The notes beneath the pieces were generated by a model. That model saw only the letters and a list, made by a program, of their open reading frames with translations. It was not told the origin of the DNA and made no database searches. The translations under genes and the position numbers were made by a program. 64,000 bases of DNA from Gerris lacustris (lineage: Eukaryota > Arthropoda > Insecta > Hemiptera > Gerridae), in the NCBI GenBank assembly GCA_951217055.1, contig OX578281.1:34153036-34217035 (forward strand), given 5' to 3'. Positions 25,501 through 37,500 of the stretch are shown here, in pieces. Within the stretch, counting starts at the first letter, position 1, and every line of letters starts with the position of its first letter.

Positions 25501-28500
25501 CAGAAAAACCAATCCCTTCACACGTGAGTGAAGTGTTGGTCTGTAAACCATTTCTACGCAACCATTTCTTCGGGGATCATCAATTTTTTAATCAAACCAC
25601 CATGGTTTTAGTGGCTGATACCTGCTGACAGTGCTATCTCTTAAGAGTTGCTCCCCATTTGATTAAGCAATGCTGGGTGGACGTTGAGCAGGGGGACTTG
25701 TCTAGGAATTTAACCCAAGTGAGGTCACTTAAGTGGTGACTACGCCCGATGCTGCTTAACTTCATTGATTGGAGAGTAACTACTCTCCTATACATTATGC
25801 TATCCAGGCCCCCTATATTGAACTAAAACCATCAACCAACTAAAGAGATGGTAGCCGATATTATAACCAAAGGACATCTCGATCCTCAGAATAAGAGACT
25901 AATACTTCTGGGGACACTACCAGTACCATCAGCCACTTATGTACCAACAAGTTTGCTCTAGCTTAATGTTTACCTTAGGAGGATTTTAGTGTTATCCAAG
26001 TAATACTTGTACATTTAAGTCGAACACTAAGTTAGGTATTTTATTTATTAACGAAAGTTTCATCATTGTTACATAGTAAAATTTTAATATAGTTTGCTTA
26101 ATCTTTTAGAGTGAATCTCTGCATATTTCATTATTTTTTTTCAACTATGCCAATGAAAAAGCTGTTTTTCCCAAGGCCTCTTCAAAATATCAAAGCTGCT
26201 TGCATGCAAGACCCATATTATACCTAATAGACATATCTTTAGAATGTAAGCCTACGTATTTAAAAGATAATTCTAGTTTCAACCCAAGGATATGATAAGA
26301 TACCATGGGGGATACAGAAGAAAAACACCTTTACTTTTCCCAGAAAGTTCTTACTGAACAATTAAATGCAGTGTAGGATAACACCCATGTTTTATTTTTT
26401 TCTTTAACTCATATTTTTTTATATTTATAAAGTATTATTAAATTTATTTTATGTGCAGGTAGAAGATGAACGTCGAGGTAAATACGTAGTGTGTTTTGAT
26501 CCTCTTGATGGCTCCTCCAATATTGACTGCCTTGCTTCCATTGGATCAATTTTTTCCATTTACAAGTAATTGCATTCTAAAGTTGATTAAACTACTTAAA
26601 ACTATCATATGTGGAATTTTAGCAATAAATCACTCGCTTTCTTTGCAAGTGGACGAACTATTAAATTATTAGAAAGCGGAAGCTTTACCTGCAGCAAAAA
26701 AAGCAAAGGGAGCTGTAGATTGATACCTATCAGGATAGTGTAATTTTCAGACTCCGATGATTATTCTTGTAATGGAAGGGAAGATTTTTTATTTATTTTT
26801 AAGTTTAATTTTAGTGACTTAAATAAAAGGATGATGATGGGCATACAAATATGCCGCAATATTTATCCGTCGTATTTTTTTCCCCCAAGCTAATTTTTGT
26901 GAAATTTGTTAGACTCTTAATTTAAAAATTACTTGTGTGTTTATATTTTTCTTTTAATCTTTTTTGATGATGCTTGCTTATTCAATAACTTAGGTTCTAG
27001 AAAAGAGAACTTTACCTTTATATTGAGTACTTACCATGTACCCAGTAGTAAGATTTGTTTTTTTTTTTCTTCATTTACAGATGCCAAGATGGTCAGAATG
27101 TGAGAGAGGACCAAGCACTTCAGCCAGGGAATCAGATTGTCGCTGCTGGTTATGCCCTCTACGGTAGTGCCACTATGATGGTACTAGCACTTGGCCATGG
27201 AACCGGAGTCAATGGCTTTATGTTGGACCCGGTAACTATTACTTTACATACTCTGATAACAACTTGTGATAAAAAAAAGTCAATGTTAAATAAAGGATGG
27301 TTCACCTGAAAAAAAATGCATAGCCTATCTTTAAAAATTCTAAAATGTCAATATTTTTAGGACTAAATAACTAGGGTTAAAAACGTGAAAATCCATCTAA
27401 TTATGTGACCTACTTTCTCCCTGTATATTCTCTCTGTATGAGTAAAGAAAAAATGTAGATATAATATAAAGGGTTTTCTTTTTTATGCATGGTGTAGGAT
27501 ACACCATAAATGATTTTCTTTGACAGTTTTCTTGTAAAAACTTAAGGTCAGAAGCATCTTGTTGGTTAGCAATGGCAACATAATTAATTTGGGATGGAAT
27601 GGTAATAATTGTTTCAATATGTTGACTACAATATTATCTTGTCCTTTAATATATAAAATATCTGTAGTGAATTAAGCGATGTAATTTAACCATTCAGCTT
27701 GTCTCGGTGAAGCTCTAAGTATATCTTGCTGACATGAGTGGCTTATGATCCATATAAACTAGAAACAACTGTCCTTCAAGCTGAAATTTGGCGTTTTATA
27801 GCACTATTAATTACAAGGAGTTCTTTTTAGTTGCCAGCAGGCCTGGCATACCTTCAAAAGTCTCCAGACCTATGGTCTATGCTAACTCTGTCCCGCAGCA
27901 TAATATGTCCCTTTATTTGTTTTTTTTTTTTTTTTTTTTGCCTATATTTGAAGATTATCAAGATTGCCAAATATATATAATGAGGGTCATGAGAATTATG
28001 TGATAAATAACGCTTTTAAGAGAATAAACTACATATAATTAAATCATGATTGTACCCCTGTAATAATTCTAAGTGTAGTGTTGGATCCTATTAGGGTAAT
28101 AAATTAAACTCATTTATTTGGCACAGTTTCAGCCCGACCAGCCATTTTCAGGCCTTGAAAATGTACAATTTATTTAGAAGAACGATGTAAAATGTTACCT
28201 ACAAAGGCTTTCTTATCTGATATTGACCACAATACCTGTTATGGGATTTAGTGAGGATTGTTACTTGATGTGAAAAATAGATATAATAAACAAAATTGGA
28301 ACCTGCAAAGGCACTACACTTTTCGCTGCCACAGGCAAGATGGTTTTTGGCCACCCAACATTGAAAGTACTTTGTCATCTCAATTAGTTATGATTAAAAA
28401 CAAATGCAAATTATATTTGATACATTATCGCTAAATATTGTGGCAAAAGAGGGGTTTTAGCAAACAAAAACAATTGACAGTGGGCAACCAAGAGCCATCC

Positions 28501-31500
28501 CGAAATGCGGCAAACTCTAAGCTCACTGTTGCGTTTAACTTATGTTTCGCGCTGTTTCTAGTTTTAGTTTTTTTTGTGTGTTGCCTCTATGAGTGAGTAG
28601 GGCAACCCTGCATCTTCCAACGAAGCGTGGGACGCTGTTCGGTTCCCGCTCTCGACCAGATTACCTCGTTTTGTTTGTGCAAATTGTAAGTTTGGAAATA
28701 ATTAATAATTGTATTTATAAAAAGGTAAAGTAAATGCTGTTTACAAAAACCGTGTGTGTAGTCTTCTTTTTTGTATGTAAAATAATGGCGACCGTGACAG
28801 GACGTAGTCTTGAGTTGTTTTTTTTAGTTGAGTTTTTTTTTAGTTTGAGTTTTTAATTTGAGTTGTAATTGAGTTTTTTTTTTATTTAAATAAGTTTAAA
28901 GTGATCGGACAATATGGCTGAAGGTAAAACAGAAAAGAAAATCAGAAAAGCGAGGAACGTGGTGAGAACCGGTTTTGAGAAGTTGTATACTATTGTTACA
29001 AACAAGGATACAACTACTAACGAAGATTATATTGTTTCGTGCAAGCTCATACAAGAAAAGTATGATGAAATGATTCTTTTAGACCAAAAGTTATTTGAGC
29101 TGATGCTGGAAAGAGCGTCGGAAGAAGAACTAGCTGAAGAAATCGAGCTAAACGATAAGTACAAAAAACAATTTTATAATATTAAAGTAGAAGTAGATAC
29201 CAGTGACAAGAAAAGCGTTATTAACATTTCAGAAAGACCTGAAACATCTGAACAACGGTTTAGATTACCTAAAATAGAAATTAAAAAGTTCGATGGAGAA
29301 CCCAGAAATTGGCTCCTTTTCTGGGGACTCTTCAAGAAGGTTGATGGGGATGTTAACTTATCAAATGAAGAAAAGTTTCAATACTTAGTACAGAGTACAG
29401 TGGCGGGGTCAAGAGCTAGAACAGTGGTGACTAGTTTTCCACCCACAAAAGAGAACTACCCGAAGGCGGTTGGGGCCCTAAAAGAGAGGTTTGGTCGAGA
29501 AGACGTCTTGATAGATGTCTACATCAGGGAACTGTTGTCTCTAGTTAATAGGCCTTTCACCTCACTTTCTCAAGTTTATGATAAGCTGGAATGTCAGCTC
29601 AGGGCGCTGGATTCATTAAATGTAACATCAGAAAAGTGCTCACTGATTTTATATCCCATGGTTGAATCGTGCCTACCAGAAGAAGTTTTGAGGATTTGGC
29701 AGCGGTCAGGTCAGGCAGGTTCTTCAGCTCGAGATAGACTGGATAGGCTGGTAGAGTTCATCAGAGGTGAGGTTCAAAACGAAGAGAGGATCGCTATGGC
29801 AGTGTCTGGACTAAAGACGTTGGACCCTGTCAGCAGACAGAACAGACGTGTAGCTGTGCATCCGAAGACTCCAGCTACTGCAGCAGGTCTGGTAAATGGT
29901 AGTACACAATTACAAATGGTTAATCAGTGTATTTTTTGTGATAAAAATCACAAATATTTTAATTGTGATAAACTACAGAAAATGACTTATGGTGATAAGA
30001 AACAGTCTGTATTAGCGAAAAAACTATGTTTTCTTTGTTTGAAATCAGGCCATGGGGCCAAATATTGTAAATCTGAGATAAAATGTACTATATGCGGTTA
30101 CAGACATAATGTTATTTTTTGTAGTAAAACACAAGAGACAGTGTCAAAAGAACACTCGTTGGCCAGTGTAGTTAAAACCTCGGAAGTTTACCTTCAAACC
30201 TTTATGGTTAAGTTAAGAGGTCCTAATGGTATAGCTCGTTCAGCGAGAGCTCTTATAGACACTGCATCTCAAAGGTCATATGTACTTGATAGGACAGCTA
30301 AAGAAATAGGTTATTCTGTAGAGGGTAAGGAGAACATTGTTAGTGCTCTGTTTGGGGGTGTAACTAGGGCTGAGAAAATACATACAGTCTATAGGGCGAG
30401 GTTATCGTCCCTTGATGAAAGTTATAATTGCAACTTAGTTACTTTAGGAGAGAGAGTTATATGTGGCCCTATTAAATGTGTGAACTCTAAGAGTGTAGAC
30501 AGAGAATTGAATGATAATGGTATAGAAGTTAAAGATATGTCAGGGGATGTGGAAATTTTAATAGGAGCGGATGTGGCTGGTAAGCTTATGACAGGTAGAT
30601 TAGTACAGCTTTCAAGTGGCTTGACTGCTGTACAGACTTGGTTAGGATGGACTATTTTAGGAAGAAAAAAGGGAATTGAATGTAAGAAGAGTAGTAAGGC
30701 CATGGTAGTGACTTCTATGCTTGTTAAAAATATGAAAATTAATGACTTATGGGAGCTAGATGTTTTAGGGATTAAGGACCCTGCAGAGACAAAGTCAAGG
30801 AAGGAGATTGAGGAAGCAACAGTTAAACACTTTAGAGAGACTGTTGACAAAGATGAAGATGGTAGATACTTAGTACATTTACCATGGACTGAAGGTCATC
30901 AGGCTCTACCCACCAATTATGACTTAGCTGTAGGGAGACTTGAGCATACTTTAAGAAAATTACGAAATGAGAAATATTATAATGAATATGATAATGTTTT
31001 TAAAACCTGGGTAGATGAGGGTATTATTGAAGAGGTAAAGGATGATAACCCTAGAAGTAATGGTCACTATTTGCCTCATAGGCCGGTGATTAAACCCCAC
31101 AGCACCACTCGTGTTAGGCCTGTGTTCGATGCCAGTGCTCACGAGTATCAGAGCCCTTCCCTGAATAGTTGTTTAGACAAGGGAATAAACCTGATAGAAC
31201 AAATTGGCAGCATTATTCATGGCTTCAGGCTCAAGAAGATTGGTTTTATAGCCGATATTGAAAAAGCTTTCCTACAGATAGGTGTAAACGAGAATGATAG
31301 GAATTTTCTTAGGTTTTTATGGAAAGATGAGGAAGGAAATGTGAAGATTTTCCGTCATAAGCGTGTGGTCTTTGGCGTCACTAGTAGTCCTTTCCTACTC
31401 ATGGCTGTCATTATGCATCATTTAGATGAACTATTGTCGCAAGATGATATTTCCTCAGGGGATAAAGATCTAATAACTCAATTAAAAAAATGTTTTTATG

Positions 31501-34500
31501 TCGATAATTTTGTATATAGTGTAAATAGTTTATCAGAATTAAAAGATTTCATTAACAAATCGGTAGAGTTTCTAAGTCTAGCCAAGTTTAATCTAAGAGG
31601 GTGGGAGTTCAGTGAACCTACTCCTACCGATACCACAGATACTGACACCAATGTCCTAGGTCTAAAATGGGATAAGAGTGATGATACACTCTCAGTAGCT
31701 CGTTTTGATTTAGAGAGTTTAAAATTGGATAAGATTACTAAGAGGACAATTTTGTCGTTGGCCCATAAGATTTTTGACACCATTGGATTTACTTCGCCTG
31801 TGTCTCTTTATCCTAAGCTTTTAATTCAGTCGGTTTGTGAGAAAGGGTTAAAGTGGGACGAAGAGATAGATGGGAAGTTGAAGGATGATTTTGTGAATTG
31901 GACAAAAGGATTAAAGGATTTATTTGGCATTAAAATACCAAGGAGTTTTGGTGGTGACACTAGTAAATGGAAACACATAAGTATACATACCTTCAGTGAC
32001 GCGAGCAAACTAGCGTATGCCGCTGCTTGTTTTCTTCGAGTGGAGACCAGTGAAGGGGTTCATGTTCAATTAATAGTGGCAAAGTCTAGAGTTGCCCCTT
32101 CAAGTCAGAAACTCACCATACCAAGGCTAGAACTCTTGGGAGCCACCATAGCCGTTAGATTATGTAAAGATGTATGTCAATCATTACTTCCCTCATTAAG
32201 ACAGATTGATAATAATTGTGAATTGCGATTTTGGACAGACTCAACCACAGTGTTAGCATGGATTGTTAGAAGAGAACCATGGGCAGTCTTTGTAAAAAAT
32301 AGAGTAGATGAAATTCTTAAATTCACTTCAATAGATCAGTGGGCACATGTACCTGGACAGTTGAACCCTGCTGACTTGCCCTCTAGGGGATGCTCAGCTC
32401 AGAAGTTAGTAGCGTCAAAATGGTGGGAGGGCCCTGACTGGCTCAGACAGCCACCTGATTCTTGGCCTAAGAGTGATATTAATTTTATTGAAGAGGAGAT
32501 TTGTTGTGAGAAAAGGAAGACTATTGTATCTTGCATATCCCAGGATGTGACAATTGACGATTGGTACTTCAAATATTTCTCCAATTATAGTAAGATGTTG
32601 AGAATGGTTGCATGGATAAAAAGGTTCGCCTTTAACTGTAGAAAAGTAGGATGTCGTATTAAGGGAGAACTGACTGCGATAGAAGTTGAGGAGGCGGAGT
32701 TAGTTGTTCTAAGATTAGTACAGGAAGAGTCTTTTCCCAATGTTGAGTCAGATAAGTCTATTATGAGTTTGTTCCCTTATAAAGATGAAAGGGGAATTAT
32801 AAGAATTAAGACTCAGTTGATAAATAAGGAAGATAGTTTAAATTTTAGGAGTCCTATTTTATTACCAGCTAAACATGCAGTTGTAGAAAGGTTAATTAGA
32901 GAGAAACATAGGAAGGCTTGTCATGTTGGGTTAGTAGGTCTTATGTCATTGTTGAGAGAGGATTATTGGGTATTAGGAGGTAGGCGTACAGTTAGATCAG
33001 TCATAAAATCGTGTGTGTCTTGTAGAAGATATGAGGCTAAAAGGATGGAAACTTTGCCAGCCCCTCTCCCTGCAGATAGAGTGAATGAAGTTTCCGTATT
33101 TAAAATTGTTGGAGTAGATCTAGCCGGACCAGTGTTTTTGAAAGATAAGAGTAAGGCTTGGATATGTATATTTACCTGCGCTGTGTACAGGGCAGTGCAC
33201 CTTGAGTTATTATCTTCGGCAGGGACTGAATGTTTTTTACAAGCACTACGACGATTTATTGGTAGAAGAGGTAGGCCAAACGTCATATATTCTGACAACG
33301 GATTAAATTTTGTCGGAACAGACCATGCATTCAAAAAATTAGATTGGGATGCAGTGCAGAAGTACGGTTCTATTAATAGAATTACATGGAGATTCAATGT
33401 TCCCACAGGAGCGTGGTGGGGAGGTTGGTGGGAACGTTTGATACGTCTTCTTAAACAGTTGCTTCGCAGAACTCTGGGGAGATCTTGTTTAAACTTTGAG
33501 GAAATGACTACAATACTGTGTGACTGTGAAGGTGTGATTAATAAACGACCCATATCCTATGTGCACGACACTTCTAACCAGCTCACTCCTTTAACACCTT
33601 TATTTTTTCTTAGTGATAACCAGGAATCAAATGTTTATGATATTGATATAGTGGAGAGTAATGGGGAGATGTTAAGTAGAAGGGCTGAATATAGAAAAAG
33701 ACTATGCAAAGAGTTAAGAGAAAGGTTTAGATCTGAATATTTAGGAGCTCTACATCATAGATATAATGGTAAAGGTGGAAGTAAGTTGAGTATTGGAGAC
33801 ATAGTGGTAATAGGGATTGAAGGAACTAAAAGATTAGAGTGGCCTCTAGGTAAGGTGAAGGAATTGATCAAGGGCAAGGATGGAGTGATTAGAGTGGTTA
33901 GATTGACTACTAGTAGAGGTGAATTACTCAGACCAATACAAAGGTTGTATCACCTAGAAATAGTTGAGCCAAAAAGGATGATAGAGAAGACTGCGAGAGG
34001 CAATATGTTGACAGAAAATGATAGTTGTGAAAACTTACCTTTTCATGGATTTGATGAGAATGATATAGCAGAGATACATAATAATATTCCTGAAGAGGAA
34101 GTAAGTGACTCAGCTAGTCATTTTGAACAAGAGTTAGAAATTCAAAGGTCTAGATCTGGAAGGGTAATAAAACCTCCAATTAAATTATGTGATTAATTTT
34201 GATTTATAAATGATTGTAATGTGATCTGTAAATTTATTTTTTAATTTGTAAATTTGTTGTTTAGATAGTGTATAAATTGTTTTAAAATTGTATTTACTGA
34301 AATTTAAGTCATTGAGGGATTGCTATTGTTATTTTATTATTCTTTTTTTTTCTTTTCTTTTCTCTGCTTTTACTATAGTAGGTACTATGTGTGTTTGTCA
34401 AAGATTTCAAATTAAGTTTGTTGATATTAGATTTGAGATACTTATTGTTATAAGTCAAGTTCTATCCACATTATACTTGGTAAATTGATAATACCATTAT

Positions 34501-37500
34501 CAATTTAGGTGGGAGTATGTTGCGTTTAACTTATGTTTCGCGCTGTTTCTAGTTTTAGTTTTTTTTGTGTGTTGCCTCTATGAGTGAGTAGGGCAACCCT
34601 GCATCTTCCAACGAAGCGTGGGACGCTGTTCGGTTCCCGCTCTCGCCCAGATTACCTCGTTTTGTTTGTGCAAATTGTAAGTTTGGAAATAATTAATAAT
34701 TGTATTTATAAAAAGGTAAAGTAAATGCTGTTTACAAAAACCGTGTGTGTAGTCTTCTTTTTTGTATGTAAAACTCACCTTCTAAAATAACCCTGATAAG
34801 GTGTTAGGTTTTGTTTGGTGTCTAGGGGTGTTAACCTTGAGGTTTTTCAGGCAAACTCTAAGCTCCCCTTCTAAAATAACCCTGATAAGGTGTTAGGTTT
34901 TGTTTAGTGTCTAGGGGTGTTATAACTAGAATTCCATCTTAAAAACGCTTGTTTAAAACTGCATATTACCAAGAGACCTACACTAACAACAATATATATT
35001 TATTTATTAGATTAATGTTATTCATTGGATTCTTTATTCCTCAATTTATCTTTTACACGCAGTTTCCTCAGTTTATTACACATTATTATTGTTTAACAAC
35101 TAAGGTTAACAAAATATTCTGAGTGAGCAGTATATATATTCTGCTTGATGTGACTATCCTGTTCACCAATTTGTTTTCTTGATGACATCCTCTCTGCTCT
35201 GCTGATTTTGTGCTATTGGAAAAATGACAAGCTGCAAAAGCTTGATAAAATATACCGGTATAAAGAATTGGTATAAAGACTTGCATCAAGAATATTGTAT
35301 TAAGATGCGCATTAAAATTCGGTATCAAGATATTGCTTAAAGATTCGGCCCTGGAATAAATCCAAAAGTGACCAACTTCATTAGTTTGGTTGAAATATAG
35401 AGAACAAAATTTACTTTACTCAGAATAAAAATTAAAAAAATTTAAATAAATTGTAAAACTTACAATCTGAATCGGCGAGGTGATGCTTTACTCAAGAGGT
35501 ATGCTTTTAATAGAAACTTAAATTTAAACTTGCAAAACTCCTACATCTACAACTCACATCGAGTTTTCTCACAAAAAGAGAAAATTTTTTAGTTTTCACC
35601 TCTACAGATGGACTCTACCATTTCAACGATCTACACCCAAAGGACGCCGGGCCACAAGTAAGGAACATGCCGAACCCCCCTTACGCACCTCGAGAAAAGT
35701 TAGCTTACGTTCTGACGTCATCACACGATTACTAAATATTAAATGTTGTACATAGAAATAAAATATTTAAATTAAGATCTACATTCAAAATCTTAGATTT
35801 TCATAAAATTCAGGGTTTTATCAATAAACAATAAGTTTTGTTACATAATATGTAATATATTTATATATCTTATAGTATATATTATTTTAATATATTACAT
35901 CTTATAATTATAATATGTGGTAAATAAGTGATGTACCACAATTCATAATAAAAAAAGCAAAAGGCAAAAAAATGCATAAGGCAATTTAATGTTCATCTAA
36001 CTGGGCAAAGTTCAATAAACTGGGAATGAGAAGGGAATCTTCTGCCTCTCCTGAGATCTTTTAGCTCTTCAATAAACCCTTTACTTCACTTTGATACCCA
36101 CAGAATGAGCTAGTGTCAAGCATTCTGATTAGTATAGTTACATCTATCTACTGTGCTCCTTTTATTGATAATTTTGGGTTCTATAAATATCTTTAATTGA
36201 TATATTCTCTCCTCTGAAGACAGACCTATGTATCCCTTTGGGAATTGCTGCACCATAGCATATTGCAGTCCTCTGGTCCAGTACCTGAATCTATCTTGGA
36301 GCAATCCTTGTACCCCCAAGCTTAAATATATATACAACCTCTTGATGATTGTTTAACTACGCAAGTTAATGAACGAACCCACACTTGAAGTGTGTGTGTG
36401 CAAAGCAGCTGTCATTGAGCAGAGAATTTTTCTTTTCATAAATAAGGAATTCATGTGCTGGTCACATCAACTTGAATTAAAATATTTCTATTTTTATTTC
36501 AGACTATTGGTGAGTTTCTGTTGACTGATCCTAACATGAAGATACCACAGAAAGGAAAGATCTACAGTATCAATGAAGGATATTCTTATATGTGGGACGC
36601 ATCCACTGCTGAGTACATCAGGAGGAAGAAAGATCCCAAGGTAACTTATTCTTATATAATCTCATCTGTTTTTTAACATATTATCTCAGAAAAATCTCAA
36701 TTGCTATGCTTAATCTTGAATTTTTTAATCAACTAAACTTTCAAATAAATACAGGGTTATTACAAAAATGTTCCTGATTTCGATTGAAAATCTATGGATT
36801 AATTTAATATGTTTTAATATGAAAGAAAAACTCATAAAGTTTATTTACAGTGATTTGGGCACTTAACAGCTGTTTGTTAAGTCAATTGTTGTCAGTGTTG
36901 TGTAATGGCTGTATTTGAAGACAGGAAAGCATTTTGTGTGTTGGATTATCACATTAACCAATCAGTTATAAGTGTGCATTGTCAATTTTTTTAAATGAAG
37001 ATCCTTCTATCAATCCATGAAGATCCTCCTAGTATAGATCTATTTGCTAGTGGCATTTGAGTTTTAAGAGAAATAGCTGTACGGATTACCAATGCCATCG
37101 AAACAATCGGCACAATCACTCAGTTCCAATAAGTGTAAGAATAATTTTTTGCATTCAGAAAGTGACATTTCACAGCTTAAAAGAAACTGATGATTTATTT
37201 ATAAAAATGTTCATAATAGTTTAGATGTTTCTTTTTAAATATGAATATTTGTAATTCTTGCATTTTAAAGCTGAATTGCTCTGAATATTTATCAACATTG
37301 CATAATTAAATTAATTAAAATTATAAAATACAGAAAAATGTAAAAAATTGCAAATAAATGGTATGATGATGATGATAATGATGATGATTTATCAACAATC
37401 GTTGCCCTAAGCAATATTATTTTAAATTTTTGGTTTTATTTTTATTTTCTTCTTATTTTCTATAAACTAGTAGTAGTTTTAAAGCTCTAGTATTAGTACT

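Larger units (their letters stand above)
28527..34773 (+). mobile_element. Full-length BEL/Pao LTR retrotransposon (6.25 kb)
   Basis: It has two 256-bp LTRs (28527-28782 and 34518-34773) starting TGTTGCG and ending GTAAAA. They differ at one position by my reading (A at 28665, C in the other). A 5-bp target duplication CTCAC flanks it at 28522-28526 and 34774-34778. It carries a primer site, a polypurine tract and one uninterrupted gag-pol frame, with no env. It sits in intron 4 of FBPase 1 in the same orientation as the gene, so its LTR signals could affect that transcript. The near-identical LTRs mean a very recent insertion. The ends do not show the usual 3' CA. Confidence 0.95.

Noticed and set aside
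32963..33553. 196-aa minus-strand frame within the BEL element
   Set aside because: It is the antisense of the integrase region of the intact gag-pol; no independent motif.
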